Below, in pieces: positions 23,006 through 33,613 of a stretch of 60,925 bases of DNA. The stretch is from Nemertoderma westbladi. Lineage: Eukaryota; Xenacoelomorpha; Nemertodermatida; Nemertodermatidae. The stretch is taken from assembly GCA_032718475.1 (NCBI GenBank), contig JAUCBJ010001581.1:1-60925 (forward strand), read 5' to 3'. How positions within the stretch are numbered: position 1 is the first letter of the stretch; each line of letters begins with the position of its first letter. The notes beneath the pieces were generated by a model, which was not told the origin of the DNA, did not search any database, and was given only the letters and a program-made list of their open reading frames with translations. The position numbers were made by a program, and so were the translations under genes.

Positions 23006-23648
23006 AAATACCAAATTTCTATTTGAAAGTACCAATTTAAGAATATAATATTATATCGACCATTTATTTATCTCGCTGGCGGTCGGTAAATAAAATGCCT
23101 CGAGAATAGTGACAAAAAGTTCTACTTTTTTCCCATGTAATAAATAATTATATATTTAATGATTATTATGGCGTCTCTTGACGAATAAAATAAATAGGTA
23201 GCCGAAAATAATAATAACCAAGGATGACCCAATTGTCTCTGCCACATTGTCTCTATGCATCAACCTTCAATATATCATTTATTTAAATACAAAGGTCCGT
23301 CGGTGTAAAGCGATCGATCTATACGATGATCAGAAATTTCAAACTTACGATTATCGCAAGTGTTTAATGTATACAAGTAGGAGGGGGTCGAGAAACCATG
23401 GTTTCTAAAAAAATAATTTGGCATAGATGGGAATCTTAATAAATAATTTGGCCTATTTAATAAATTTATTAAATTAAATTACATTTACAACATCATTATT
23501 ACTAAATAACATTTAGCACACTTAAATCAGAGACGAACAATTTACCCTTCAAACATACACTCGATCAAAATACAACATTGCATAGCGTCACTTATATTTA
23601 TGAACTACGTGATGGTTTGTGTGATGATAAATAATCGTTAACAAATCC
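23006..23648. other. AT-rich intergenic stretch
   Basis: No gene or RNA is recognised between the LINE end and the transaldolase 3' flank. Confidence 0.45.
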
Positions 23649-23654
23649 TTTATT
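23649..23654 (-). terminator. Candidate poly(A) signal of transaldolase
   Basis: AATAAA on the minus strand lies about 170 nt past the transaldolase stop, a usual distance for a short 3' UTR. It is inferred from position only. Confidence 0.45.
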
Positions 23655-23823
23655 TTACAGTTCAGTTATTGTATTTAGGTCTTTTCCTGGGAACTATTCT
23701 GTTATTTGAAGAAATGTTAGTTCACAATAATAAAAAATTAGGCAACTAATATAAACCAAATATAAACAATGGAAATGGAAGACAAACCCACTGAGTCTCA
23801 CACTATCAGCAGCCGATGAGACC

Positions 23824-24834
23824 TCAGACGGTCTCCAGTCTGGCGCGGAGCAAAGCCTCCAGTTTGACGCTGTCAGCGGCGAACTTCCTTATCCCCTCGG
23901 CGAGCTTATCCGTGGCCATCTCGTCCTCGTTGAGTCGCCAACGGAACTCCGCCTCGCCAACCTCTTCCAGCTTAGCCACGGTGGACTTAGCGGATCCCTT
24001 GGAGAGCGGAACACGGAGCTCGGAGACCGAGGAACCCAACTCCGCCAGAAGTTTGGGGGATATAGTGAGCAGATCGCAGCCACATAGCGCGCGAATTTGG
24101 TCGGAGTTGCGGAAAGACGCGCCCATCACCACGGTCCGGTACCCGTAACTCTTGTAGTAATTGTATATCGCGGTAACACTCTGTACGCCAGGGTCCTCTT
24201 CCGGCTTATCGTAGGTCTTCCTTCCCGTTTTACCGACGTACCAATCGTAGATCCGACCCACGAACGGCGATATCAGAGTAACCCCCGCCTGAGCGCAACT
24301 AACCGCCTGTACGAAAGCGAATAACAACGTCATATTGCAATGGATTCCTTCGGATTCTAGAACTTTAGCCGCTTGAATTCCCTCCCATGATGTAGCTAGC
24401 TTTATTAGGATCCGGTTCCTATGGATACCCGCATCCTCGTACATCGCTATCAGTTTCCTCGCTTTCGCGAGGCTTTTATCCACGTCGAACGACAGACGAG
24501 CGTCGACCTCAGTTGACACCCGCCCCGGTATCTCCTTTAGTATCTCTGTACCGAAGAGAACGAATATCTTATCTGTCGCTGCGGAAACTTTCTGCTCAAC
24601 CGTGGTGCCGTTGGCACGGCCGTATTTCACCGCGGCCTCGATTAGATGGCTGTACTGCGGCATCTGGGCTGCCGCGAGGATCAGGGATGGGTTGGTTGTT
24701 GCGTCCGTCGGTTTGTGTAGCTTTATCGCGTCGATATCACCCGTGTCCGCTACTATTATTGTATGGCGTTGAAGTTGCTCTAACTCGGAATGGGCCATGC
24801 GTTTTTTTGGAGATTCACAACTATTTTCAGCCAT
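23824..24834 (-). CDS. TALDO1: Transaldolase
   Basis: This cytosolic enzyme of the non-oxidative pentose phosphate pathway moves a dihydroxyacetone unit between sugar phosphates through a Schiff base. The 336-residue frame is full length (the human enzyme has 337) and unbroken. Landmarks are Asp30 in VADTGD, Asn48 in [12 protein letters not shown], Glu109 in [10 protein letters not shown], the Schiff-base Lys145 in [12 protein letters not shown], then [24 protein letters not shown] and VMGASFRN, ending GIRKFAAD. I chose the ATG at 24832-24834 because it gives the normal family length; the frame stays open 29 codons upstream, but that part is a poly-Leu/Asn artefact. The gene has no intron here, while vertebrate TALDO1 has several. 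It is GC-rich compared with its AT-rich flanks. No poly(A) tract or target duplication marks it as a fresh retrocopy. Confidence 0.96.
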   Translation of the reverse strand: MAENSCESPKKRMAHSELEQLQRHTIIVADTGDIDAIKLHKPTDATTNPSLILAAAQMPQYSHLIEAAVKYGRANGTTVEQKVSAATDKIFVLFGTEILKEIPGRVSTEVDARLSFDVDKSLAKARKLIAMYEDAGIHRNRILIKLATSWEGIQAAKVLESEGIHCNMTLLFAFVQAVSCAQAGVTLISPFVGRIYDWYVGKTGRKTYDKPEEDPGVQSVTAIYNYYKSYGYRTVVMGASFRNSDQIRALCGCDLLTISPKLLAELGSSVSELRVPLSKGSAKSTVAKLEEVGEAEFRWRLNEDEMATDKLAEGIRKFAADSVKLEALLRARLETV

Positions 24835-25418
24835 AATTGATAGTAGGCCTAGTGTGTAGTGGTTGTTGTTGTAATAAAATAATAATAATAATAATAGTAA
24901 TAATACTGTAATACACGACACCTAATAACAATAATTTGGAGATAGGTAAAAAGTGAGATTATATTTACAGTTATTTATTCAAAATGTTGAATGTGGGTGA
25001 TCAGATTACAATGGAAAAACTACGGTTCAATAGGTGTAGGCCTACTGGTTTAGTTTAAGGCCTCTACAATCAGTGAAGCAGTGGACGCTGAACACGCAGA
25101 GCAATAAAAAGGAAAATGGTAAATATGTAAAAAAAAATTAGGTATCAGAAGAGGCTACCGACAAGCGGTATTCTTCTAACCAGAACAATGAAAGTGAGTC
25201 AAGAGCACACCTTACAGGCTGACAATGACAGAAACACTTGGGTTCTTAAACAAAAGAGTCTCATTTGAAAAGACTATTTTGCTTTTTGAATAGACTGATT
25301 GTTTACCTATATATTATTTTTGTAACTGATGCTTCGACCTATCCTATCCAATGTAACCGATTAATCTTTCTTTCACGTCTAACAAATCAAATCTGTATCC
25401 CTGATGATGTTTTTTGTG
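24835..25418. other. Transaldolase 5' flank
   Basis: This should contain the transaldolase promoter on the minus strand. A taa/ttattattatt microsatellite occurs just upstream of the start. No further gene is seen. Confidence 0.4.
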
Positions 25419-25440
25419 ACACCCACCCGAAGGTGGGTGT
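25419..25440 (-). terminator. Perfect hairpin at the U2 3' end
   Basis: On the minus strand ACACCCACC, a TTCG tetraloop and GGTGGGTGT form a 9 bp stem. The 5' part of the stem overlaps the last bases of U2. It may act in 3' end formation or protect the precursor; that is inference. Confidence 0.6.
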
Positions 25441-25625
25441 GGGCCGGACCTGGAGGCAGTGCAATACCAGGCCAACCCGTGGCTGGAGTGGAGCAAGCCC
25501 CTTACTCACAGCCGCACTGCAAAAATCAGTTTAATATTGGAACTGCTCAGTGAGCAGTGTGCCAGATATTAAGCTGACAAGAACAGATACTACACATGAT
25601 CTTAGCCAAAAGGCCGAGAAGCGAT
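25435..25625 (-). ncRNA. U2 spliceosomal snRNA
   Basis: U2 pairs with the intron branch point in the spliceosome. The transcript starts ATCGCTTCTCGGCCTTTTGG at 25625, the near-invariant U2 5' end. It is followed by AAGATCATGTGTAGTATCTG with the branch-point-pairing GTAGTA intact. A stem IIb hairpin (ACTGCTC-ACT-GAGCAGT), an Sm-type site GATTTTTG, and stem III/IV sequence with CCTGGTATTGCA and CTCCAGG complete the molecule. The length of about 191 nt agrees with animal U2 (about 188). All key elements are intact, so it is probably a functional gene rather than one of the common U2 pseudogenes. Upstream PSE elements cannot be recognised without related sequences. Confidence 0.95.
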
Positions 25626-25969
25626 GCGGTGTAAGCTAATATTCAATGTATATGACCTTTCCTATCGCGAAACTAAACTAAGTCTATTTAAAAATTATAA
25701 TATATCAATATATTTTCACACCGTTTATTGATTTGTTGTTATTTTTAAATTTTAAAGGTTTATTATATTTTTCATATTTTGTAATATCAAATAGTTACGC
25801 AGGTCACCATAGAAAATATTTAGTTATTTCAATTTGATAATATGAAAAAGTGGAGGGCGGTTCTTAAAGAAAATAAAATTCATCCCTCTCCAGGGAAAAT
25901 TGACTCAAATAACAATTAATAATTATTATTGTTTACGGGCAAAAATCTAACTGTAAATATTCTATTGAC
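25626..25969. other. U2 upstream region
   Basis: AT-rich. It should hold the U2 proximal and distal sequence elements on the minus strand, but no consensus can be asserted. No coding frame is present. Confidence 0.4.
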
Positions 25970-26548
25970 TGTCGGGGCGAGCCACAAAGTTGGTGCAGCC
26001 TTAACGAACTGGCACTGCTAGGGGTCTTTTGGCAAATAGTTATTGTTGTCCTTGGGTTACCATTTAGACATGCTAATAAATTTGTTGGATTTAAAGCTGT
26101 CGAGTTGAATATTTGTAGGCATCAATAATAGTTGAGATTATTTAGATACTTTTTGAAACTACCAGTTCAACAGTCTCCGGCTAGAGGACGACAGGCCTAA
26201 ATATTAAATGTCCTTCCATATCATTGCTTTTAATCCGTTCAAGCTGAAGATTGGCAGATTTGTGCTGGACCATTAGATGTGCCATTCAAAGGAGGCTAAT
26301 CCATCTGGACTTTTCTAGTCTGCCTCCAAAAGGAAAAATGTTTGAAAGTGAAATCCTTGGCCCATTCCGTTATCCGTTCAAGCTGAAACGAGGTGTCAAA
26401 TATACTATAACACATCCTGTGTCTCTGTGGGGTCTTAAATTGGTATGCAGTTCTCCAGTCTGCCGCTAGAGGGCGGAATGTCCGAAAGTGAAAAACCTTC
26501 TCCCATTTCCGCGATTTTAATTCGCTTAAGCTGAATCTTGGCATATGT
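25970..26548 (+). mobile_element. Copy of the CGCTAGAGGG repeat family
   Basis: It begins tcggggcgagccacaaagttgg, close to the left end at 41911, and includes tgacatgctaat-like and taagctgaa...ggcagat phrases. Three blocks resemble ccagtctgccgctagaggg. It is a shorter, diverged member of the family that forms the large inverted pair at 41911-45544. No protein is encoded. Confidence 0.75.
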
Positions 26549-26589
26549 ACTGTACTGTACTGTACTATACTACATGTAGTAGTATGTGA

Positions 26590-26720
26590 TCGGTGCGCAG
26601 CAGTGGAGTAGCCAGGATTCTGGGAAGGGGAGTGAAAGATGTAAAGACAGGAAGGATGAAAGCCAGAGAAAGTTGCGAGCGAAGCGAGCTAAAATTTTTT
26701 GAGTTATGTAACGTTTTAAC
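26590..26720 (+). repeat. Possible DNA transposon end
   Basis: The phrase cagcagtggagtagccagga, then aaggggag and gcgagcgaagcgagc, resembles ends of DNA transposon families widespread in invertebrates. No matching opposite end is found. Weak. Confidence 0.3.
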
Positions 26721-27104
26721 TATTTACATACTTGTGTGTAAAGTAGCACTTTACAGTGTGATGATCCGAGTGGCTTTGTTACACGAACGAACGTTAGTGA
26801 GTGAGTGAAAATAAAGTACTTTGCAACAAGTATGTATGTAGTTTTATTCCAAAATTTTAACATTATGAAATGATTGTACATATACAGTATAAGTGATAGA
26901 AACTGCACAAATTATATTAGTTGCTGTATAAATAATTGTAAAAATGACATAAATTATGTTATAAATAAATTAGCTTATATTTATGGAGGCGTTTGGAGCC
27001 ATGTTATAATAATATAGCTAGGCCCTACTGGTTATTAATAGCTATACCCCGCCTACCGGTAGGTAATGCAGTAGGCCTATCTGGCTGTCAGGCAAATTTC
27101 CACC
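26721..27104. other. AT-rich, no gene seen
   Basis: Open frames are short and unsupported. The octamer TAGGCCTA occurs near 27073. Confidence 0.4.
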
Positions 27105-27195
27105 TATTGTTTACGTGGTATCCAATGACGGCGTTAAGTAATGTCCCTGTAGCGGACATTACTTAACGCCGTCATGGGTTACCACGTAAACAATA
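27105..27195. repeat. 42 bp-arm hairpin
   Basis: The arms at 27105-27146 and 27154-27195 differ at only a few bases (ggtatccaatgac versus ggtaacccatgac in the same sense). They enclose a 7 nt loop, ctgtagc. The transcript of either strand would fold into one long stem, like a short foldback element or a small-RNA precursor. Confidence 0.9.
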
Positions 27196-27802
27196 ACACC
27201 AAATACAATACTAAATGTACAGGCCAATACAATGCTGTAATGTCCTCTGAAGTTGTAAAGTGCTAAATAATAACTCGCTGTTAATACTAACGGCATTGAG
27301 TAATGTTACTATTTTGGAATAAAACATGTTACTCTACATACAGTATGTATTTATTAAGGGCCAGTGTTGAATATATTGATATGTAGATATTGAATATACT
27401 GTATATGAATATAGTTTTGTTTATTGTTTTGGTTAGAAAATATCGACACATTATAACATACTCCTTTCTCTTGGAGATTTTAATACCTACGGGTACCGGT
27501 GTACGCACATGACGTCACAATGTCTGATAAAATATATCACATTATACTGTAGTTGTGAATGAAAAACAAAATAAACCGAAACACAGAATATTCATCATTC
27601 TTTAAGGCTTTATACCTGATCCCCTAGTTTGAGATAATTTAAAAAAATGTTTGAAAAGTTCAAGGCGTTTTTGTGGTGATCAATCCTATATTACGTTAAC
27701 CTCTTAGAAGTAGGTACAGTACAGTACTTTACTTTACTGGGATTAACCATGACCTACAATAGATACGACCCACCAAGCTGCTGCAAAGCCCCTAAACTTA
27801 GA
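27196..27802. repeat. Intergenic, with a MITE fragment
   Basis: At about 27415-27475, tttattgttttggttagaaa and ctcctttctc match the interior of the MITE at 37848-38058. The rest is unassigned. Confidence 0.5.
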
Positions 27803-28983
27803 GGGCCAGTTATTTCTCTTAGAACCCCTGAAACAAAATGTCTAGCGCGTTGAAAGTACTTGTCCTTAACTAAAAATATGTCCTCTTTCAGATGTGGCAA
27901 ATAAAAATTTAATAACTCCATTAGTTTTCGAGATATAAGGCATACCTGGCACCCATACCATATCAACACCTTTTGGAATTGATCAAATTACACAAAATAC
28001 ATCACCCTTTAAAGACTGGTATAACCATGAAACTATACTATACTTTTTTGGGTTTGTTGAATTCATTATTAGTAATCGAAAGCAAGATTAGAAGCAAAAT
28101 TTTCACTAAGTGCCACAAGTTTTCAACTAAGTGCCACTGTAGACCGACCGCGCGAGCGCATCCAGACACACAGCACTTTCCAACTATAACTGCTTCGGCA
28201 TACAGATCCTATGTCCAGACCAAGATTAGGCCCCCGTGGCTGCCAGCGCGTGTAGAGATAATAAATAGTCAAATAAAAACAGTTACGGACGTAATCAGGT
28301 AATGTAATAATGAAAATGCATTGATGCCTAACACAGTAACAACATAATGCAGTCGTCACTCAGCAGTAATGTAATGCCTAACGCAGTAGTGCAGTGCAAT
28401 GCACATACCACATACTGAATAATTCACTACATTACCGGACCAATACCAGAGTACTGCAGTACTGAAATAGAAGTGCACTGGCTGGCACTTATAATTTTCG
28501 ACGACTGACATATTAGCCATTTTTTAAAATACCCCAATATTATAAACCTTGCCAATGAAATCAGCACATTCTAAAACCTCAGTAGCCAAACTACAGTAAA
28601 TGGCAAAATTACCATTTTTGGCTATTTGAAAATTTCGAGCTACTTGTAATTTTAGGCCCTTTTAGTAACTATTATAAAATAATCAATGAAGATTTTATTC
28701 TAATTTCGCTTTCGATTACAAATAATTAATTCGACTAACCAAAAAAGCATAATATGGTTTAATGGTTATACCAAAGTCTTGAAAGTTTTGAGTAATTTTA
28801 TCAATTCCGAAAAGTAGTGATATGGTATGGGTGCCAGGAACTCCTCATATCCCGAAAACTACTGGAGCTATTAAATTTTTATTTGTCTCATCTGAAAGAG
28901 GACATAATTTTAGTTATGGACAACTTTCGGAGCGCTATAGACATATTGTTTCAGGGGTTCCATCTAAGAGAAATAACTGGCCC
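27803..28983. repeat. Inverted repeat pair with ~300 bp arms
   Basis: The left arm (27803-28107) and right arm (28682-28983) are reverse complements at roughly 80 percent identity. Shared phrases include gggccagttatttctctta, tatgtcctctttcagatg and cctggcacccataccatat. The spacer of about 570 bp has no recognised gene. It is consistent with a non-autonomous foldback element; the exact termini and target duplication are not clear. Confidence 0.8.
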
Positions 28984-29084
28984 ACTAAATTTAAACTGAA
29001 ATGAAAACCTTTTACAAATGTCTGAAATGAAAACCGTCAGCCATTTCGTATTATTGGTGAATTTAATTAATACTAATAATTAAA

Positions 29085-29400
29085 TCAGGATCTTGAGATA
29101 ATTAAGTGAGGTTCCTGAGTTAAGCCAGTATTCTGAGATGATTAATTCAGGATCCTGATAATTAAGTCAGGATCTTGAGACAATTTAGTGAAGAACCTGA
29201 GACAATTAAGTCGGTATTCTGAGATTATTCACTCAGGATCCTGAGATAATTAAGACAAGATCCTGTGTTAATGAAGACAGGATCTTGTGATAAATAAATG
29301 AGGGTCCTGGAGTTAATTTAAGTCAGGATCCTGATTCTTGCGATAGTTATGTAAGGAAGGATCCAGAGATAACTACATAAAGTCATCAGCAACTAAGTCA
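29085..29400. repeat. Eroded ~22 bp minisatellite
   Basis: Units of the type ataattaagtcaggatcctg occur with many substitutions (cttgag, ttctgag, atgaag). About 14 imperfect copies are present. Confidence 0.8.
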
Positions 29401-30005
29401 TTCGAATTTTGAATAGCTCCCATCCCATACAGTTCTAGTTAATCTGTACTTCGGGTGGGGTGCTAATTCTAAAGAGAGCATTATTACACGTCAATTAAAA
29501 TTTAAAGTATGTAAAATATGACACTGTAATATTAAACATCGTGTAAAGTGAAGCGCATTTTTATAGATTTTCATGTAACAAATAATGTTCCCAATGAATC
29601 GACGGAAATTAAAGAGATAAAGTAATACAATCTACTGTATTAAATTGCTTTGTACTGTACTACTGTACTATACTCCACAAAACACTCAATTTTATTTGCA
29701 GATCGAAACATCTGCCACATGAATAATATTATGTTCAGTATAAAGCTGTTGTGGACCGGATGTTAGTTAACTCTGCCCTCCTGCCCACACTACTGCACTA
29801 CAATATTGCAATTTCATAGTGTCTGTTACTGTGTACTGTTCAGTTTTTGCTGCGTCTGCAGGTCTCCAGTCTCTGTTGTTACTCGTACTCCAGTACTCAA
29901 TAACTGGCTGACTGGGTCTGGTCTGCATCTGCTATTTTTCCAGTTTGTGACTGATCCGCCGCATGTCTCTTATGCCGGTCGTCAATTACTGAATTAAGCG
30001 CCGAC
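29401..30005. other. NOM1 5' flank
   Basis: No exon is recognised. The region should contain the NOM1 promoter and leader. gtactgtactactgtac microsatellite-like sequence lies near 29650. Confidence 0.4.
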
Positions 30006-32465
30006 ATGGCACCATCAAAAATAACTACAAAGCCTGCGCGTGGGAAATATGAAAAATTTCATACAAAAAATCGTCGCGATGGAAGATTATCGGATAAACC
30101 GAATCCGAGTACCGGTACCGGTAATAGGAAAGGAGGTTTTACCACAGGATCAAAGCTGAAAACGAGAAAGAGAAAACGAAAAGAGGGACGCATTCTGAAG
30201 AAGAAGATGAGGAAGGCATATAGTCAACGGAAGTTCGATAAATTAAACTCCTTGAAGAACGTCAAACTGCGAGTAAAGAATACAAAGATTCCACTGATAA
30301 TGTCGATGGATGCTGTTTCTAAAGTTGAGGAAGATCAACCCGATGAAACGGCAGCGGTTACCGATGCTGTGAAGGTTGTCGTGGAAGAGAAGGCTATTGA
30401 ATCGAAGGAGGCGCTTAGGAGGAAGGCGTTGGTGTTTGAGAACGAGTTGGAAGAGAGAGAGATACAGAGACTCGCGAAGATGTTGAAGATTAACCGAGAT
30501 CGCAAATCCATTCCAGTTTCCTTCCGTAAGGACGGTCTCGATTACATACTGGATGTCTGCGAGGCGGGTAACGCTTTCCACGAATCCGATGATGAGGGAG
30601 GGGGTGGGAGTGACAATGAAATGGAAGGTTCGATAGACGAATCTATAGAAGGGAGAGATAGCGAGGATGAGGTTAAGGAGGGGTCGTTGGATACAGGGGA
30701 CATTCCAGAAGGCGATGATAATATTATGGAGGAGGACGACAGTGACAGTGATATTGCAGATGATGATGATGATAATCTTGTAGACGTTTGTGATGATAGT
30801 GACGTTTATTCGGACGATGTTGTTATGACAGATGAAGACAATTTGGGGGAAACTGAAACTATAGATACAAATTCGTCGAAACCAGTCACGATTTCCGACG
30901 AACCGGAACCGGAGGCTTCGCGGATTTACGTTCCCCCGCAACGGCGCGAACCTGGAAGGAAGGACCTCGCGAGACGTCTGAAAGGGTTGACGAACCGACT
31001 GAGCGAGCGGAACCTGCCGGGGTTGGTGACGCAGCTGGAGGGGATGTACCGAAGTCATCCTCGGAACGAGATGACGACCTCGTTGGTAGCTGCGATCGTC
31101 GCTTCCTGCGTGGACGACGCCGCGACCCCCGACCGCCTTCTCATCGAGTCGGTCGCGCTGCTCGCCGCTCTGCACCAACGCGTCGGGATCGAGGTTACCG
31201 CACACTTCCTGCGGACCGTCGCCCGGCAGTTTATCTCCCTACAGCGGGTCGGCGGCGGGGAAGGAAAGAAGGCAAATAATCTACTGATGTTACTCAGTCA
31301 CGTTTATAACTTCGGGTTGGTCCATTGCGATCTCGTTTACGATATGATCCGACTGCTCATCTCCGATCTATCGTCTCGCGACGTCGAGTTTCTCCTTCTA
31401 CTCCTTCGGAGCGTCGGTTTATCGATTCGGAAAGACGATCCCGTTGCCTTGAAGTCAGTCATTCTGGAGGTGGAAGCGAAGGCGTCCGGACAGTCGGAGT
31501 CCTTTCGGACGGATTCCCGGACGGGGTGGATGCTGGAAACTTTAACCGGACTAAAGAATAATAATATCCGGAAGATAGTCGGTTATCAAGGTAACGAGGA
31601 GATACAACGGCTGAAGAAGTTTATTAGAACGGCGATGAAGTGTTCCGGAGGCGGTGGGGAGGTGTTGCGGGGTTCGTTGGAGCGGATAGCGGACGAACGG
31701 GTGGCCCGATGGTGGGTCCCTGAGGGGAACCCGTCGACGGGTGCTGGGTCAACCCATCGGGATGGCGATAGATCGGTTGGGAAGGCGGCCACCCCTACAG
31801 ACCTGTACCTAGAGGGTTTAGCGCGTGGGCAGCGCATTAATACCGCGGTGAGACGCAGTGTGTTCGTTGCTATAGTGACGAGCGACGACTACGTAGACGC
31901 TACGGAACGCTGTCTGTCGCTCGGGTTGAACCGCGTACAGGAGCGGGATATAGTCTACGTTCTCGTCGACTGCTGCCTCCAGGAGTCTACTTTTAATCCC
32001 TTCTACGGCTTTATGTCATCGCGTATTTGTTTGCACGACCGGCGGTTCTTTATAACTCTACAATATTTCATTTGGGACAAACTGAAAGAACTCAGTACTT
32101 TGCCCCAACAGAACCAAATAAATCTAGCCGATTTTATAGCACACCTACTTTCCCACCAAACTGTTTCTCTTTCGATCTTTAAGAACACAGAATTCTCTCA
32201 GTTAGATAAACCTACAGTCGGTTTATTGAAGAGAGTTATATTATCGTTAATGAAATCTGAGGAATTACTAAAAAGGATATTTTCCAAGATTAAAGACGAA
32301 CCCAAATTGTTTATGTTGAGAGAAAGTTTGAAACTTTTTATGAAACATTTTGTATTAAAATCTAAAGGAATTTCAACCTGTGGGTTTGATAGAAGTACAT
32401 TACTTGAACGTGTTGAGTTTATTGAACGGATATTGGATGGAAACCAATCTCAATTTCTATTTTGA
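30006..32465 (+). CDS. NOM1: Nucleolar MIF4G-domain protein NOM1/Sgd1
   Basis: In yeast and human this family acts in nucleolar 40S subunit biogenesis and binds an eIF4A-type helicase. The intact 819-residue frame (human about 860) shows the family architecture. A basic nucleolar-targeting-like N-terminus comes first (KLKTRKRKRK, LKKKMRKAY). An Asp/Glu-rich stretch follows at about residues 195-285. A MIF4G domain starts near residue 318 (LARRLKGLTNRLSERN, then NEMTTSLVAAIVASC and VYNFGLVHCDLVYD) and runs to about 515. An MA3 domain (about 607-715) starts RRSVFVAIVTSDDYVDA. The start ATG has a good context (gacATGG). No intron interrupts the gene, although vertebrate NOM1 is multi-exon. Composition changes inside the exon: about 30900-32000 is markedly GC- and CpG-rich, while the last 400 bp are AT-rich. 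Confidence 0.95.
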   Translation: MAPSKITTKPARGKYEKFHTKNRRDGRLSDKPNPSTGTGNRKGGFTTGSKLKTRKRKRKEGRILKKKMRKAYSQRKFDKLNSLKNVKLRVKNTKIPLIMSMDAVSKVEEDQPDETAAVTDAVKVVVEEKAIESKEALRRKALVFENELEEREIQRLAKMLKINRDRKSIPVSFRKDGLDYILDVCEAGNAFHESDDEGGGGSDNEMEGSIDESIEGRDSEDEVKEGSLDTGDIPEGDDNIMEEDDSDSDIADDDDDNLVDVCDDSDVYSDDVVMTDEDNLGETETIDTNSSKPVTISDEPEPEASRIYVPPQRREPGRKDLARRLKGLTNRLSERNLPGLVTQLEGMYRSHPRNEMTTSLVAAIVASCVDDAATPDRLLIESVALLAALHQRVGIEVTAHFLRTVARQFISLQRVGGGEGKKANNLLMLLSHVYNFGLVHCDLVYDMIRLLISDLSSRDVEFLLLLLRSVGLSIRKDDPVALKSVILEVEAKASGQSESFRTDSRTGWMLETLTGLKNNNIRKIVGYQGNEEIQRLKKFIRTAMKCSGGGGEVLRGSLERIADERVARWWVPEGNPSTGAGSTHRDGDRSVGKAATPTDLYLEGLARGQRINTAVRRSVFVAIVTSDDYVDATERCLSLGLNRVQERDIVYVLVDCCLQESTFNPFYGFMSSRICLHDRRFFITLQYFIWDKLKELSTLPQQNQINLADFIAHLLSHQTVSLSIFKNTEFSQLDKPTVGLLKRVILSLMKSEELLKRIFSKIKDEPKLFMLRESLKLFMKHFVLKSKGISTCGFDRSTLLERVEFIERILDGNQSQFLF

Positions 32466-33600
32466 GTTCATCTTACTTAAATAGGTGCTGGTTCTAAAAT
32501 GTTTACATTTATTATAATGAACCGAACATAAACTTTGTCGTTTACTCCATAAACTAATTATACACTCGCCTAGGAAAAAACAGTGGCTAATTTTTCTACA
32601 AATCCTAATTAAATGAGACTGCGAAATAGGGGTTGTTTGCCACTTCTTAGTTGGTGAGGAAGAATTTATATTTGCTTTTCAATCTTTTGCTTTTGCTCTC
32701 AATCGTTAAAAAGTACCTCCATTGACTTTCACCAAGTTATTCCGCAACCTTCTAGTGGCATGTCGGTACCTTGGTAGCTTTACAGGATTCTAAATCTATA
32801 AATAATCTGAATTTGGATGTGACATAGCTGAGATAGGAACGTTTTAAAGTTCCATATTTTTGTAACTATATAAATAAATATATGAATTCTCTGCAAGGAA
32901 ATGTTCGTGTGAGTGACTGAGTCTAAAACATTTTACTGCAAGGAATCTTAGTAAGTGTACGTACAGACACCTTCAAATTAGGTCTAGAGTTATTAGATCC
33001 CGTGATATTGTGCAAAGGTGCAGGATGACTCAACGTAACAATGGGGCGTCAACCGATATGGGCATATCACCAAAAACACCGCCTCAGTGCCTCATATACA
33101 ACCTTAGATAATTAAGCATCATTCGACATGCAATTATCTATTTGGTGTGCTATATCTCGAGAAATAATTCACTGTACCATTGAATGTGTCTACACCCAAA
33201 CTCATTGCAGTTCGACTGAGCCCTATATTATAGGGGAACTACGGTAGACGTTGACCAACACGAAAATGGAGTTTATGAGGTTATCGCGCAGTGTTGTAGA
33301 CCTGTCGAGGTTGTAGTAAATATCTTCCTGCAAGGGAATATTTGCACTTGTCCATGTGAGGTGTCTTACAGTAGTTTATCAGCAATCCTTTTGAGTCCGT
33401 TAAGATAATTTTCGCATAGATAACGTATTGTACGGTGTTATGCTAGTAGTGTAGTCCCTAGTACTGTACGATGAGGCGTCGTTTAAGCCAAAAGTTTATA
33501 TAATATCAGATTTCAAACCATGTTTTTGTCCGACTTTAATCAGCATTTTCGAAGAAGAGTAAAGGCATATTTTTTCGAGGCCAAAGAAAAAAAATATTCT
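32466..33600. other. NOM1 3' flank / LINE 5' flank
   Basis: No gene is recognised. Part of it may be the 5' UTR of the following LINE, but the boundary cannot be placed. Confidence 0.4.
32873..32878 (+). terminator. Candidate poly(A) signal downstream of NOM1
   Basis: AATAAA lies about 410 nt past the NOM1 stop. Positional inference only. Confidence 0.35.
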
Positions 33601-33613
33601 ATTATTTCGAGGA

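Noticed and set aside
23816-24836. Plus-strand frames opposite transaldolase
   Set aside because: Shadows of the conserved, GC-rich transaldolase coding strand.
25265-25534. 89-codon plus-strand frame
   Set aside because: Its second half is the antisense of the U2 snRNA gene, which explains the sequence conservation there.
30243-31205. 320-codon antisense frame in NOM1
   Set aside because: Shadow of the real NOM1 reading frame, caused by Asp/Glu-rich and GC-rich codons.
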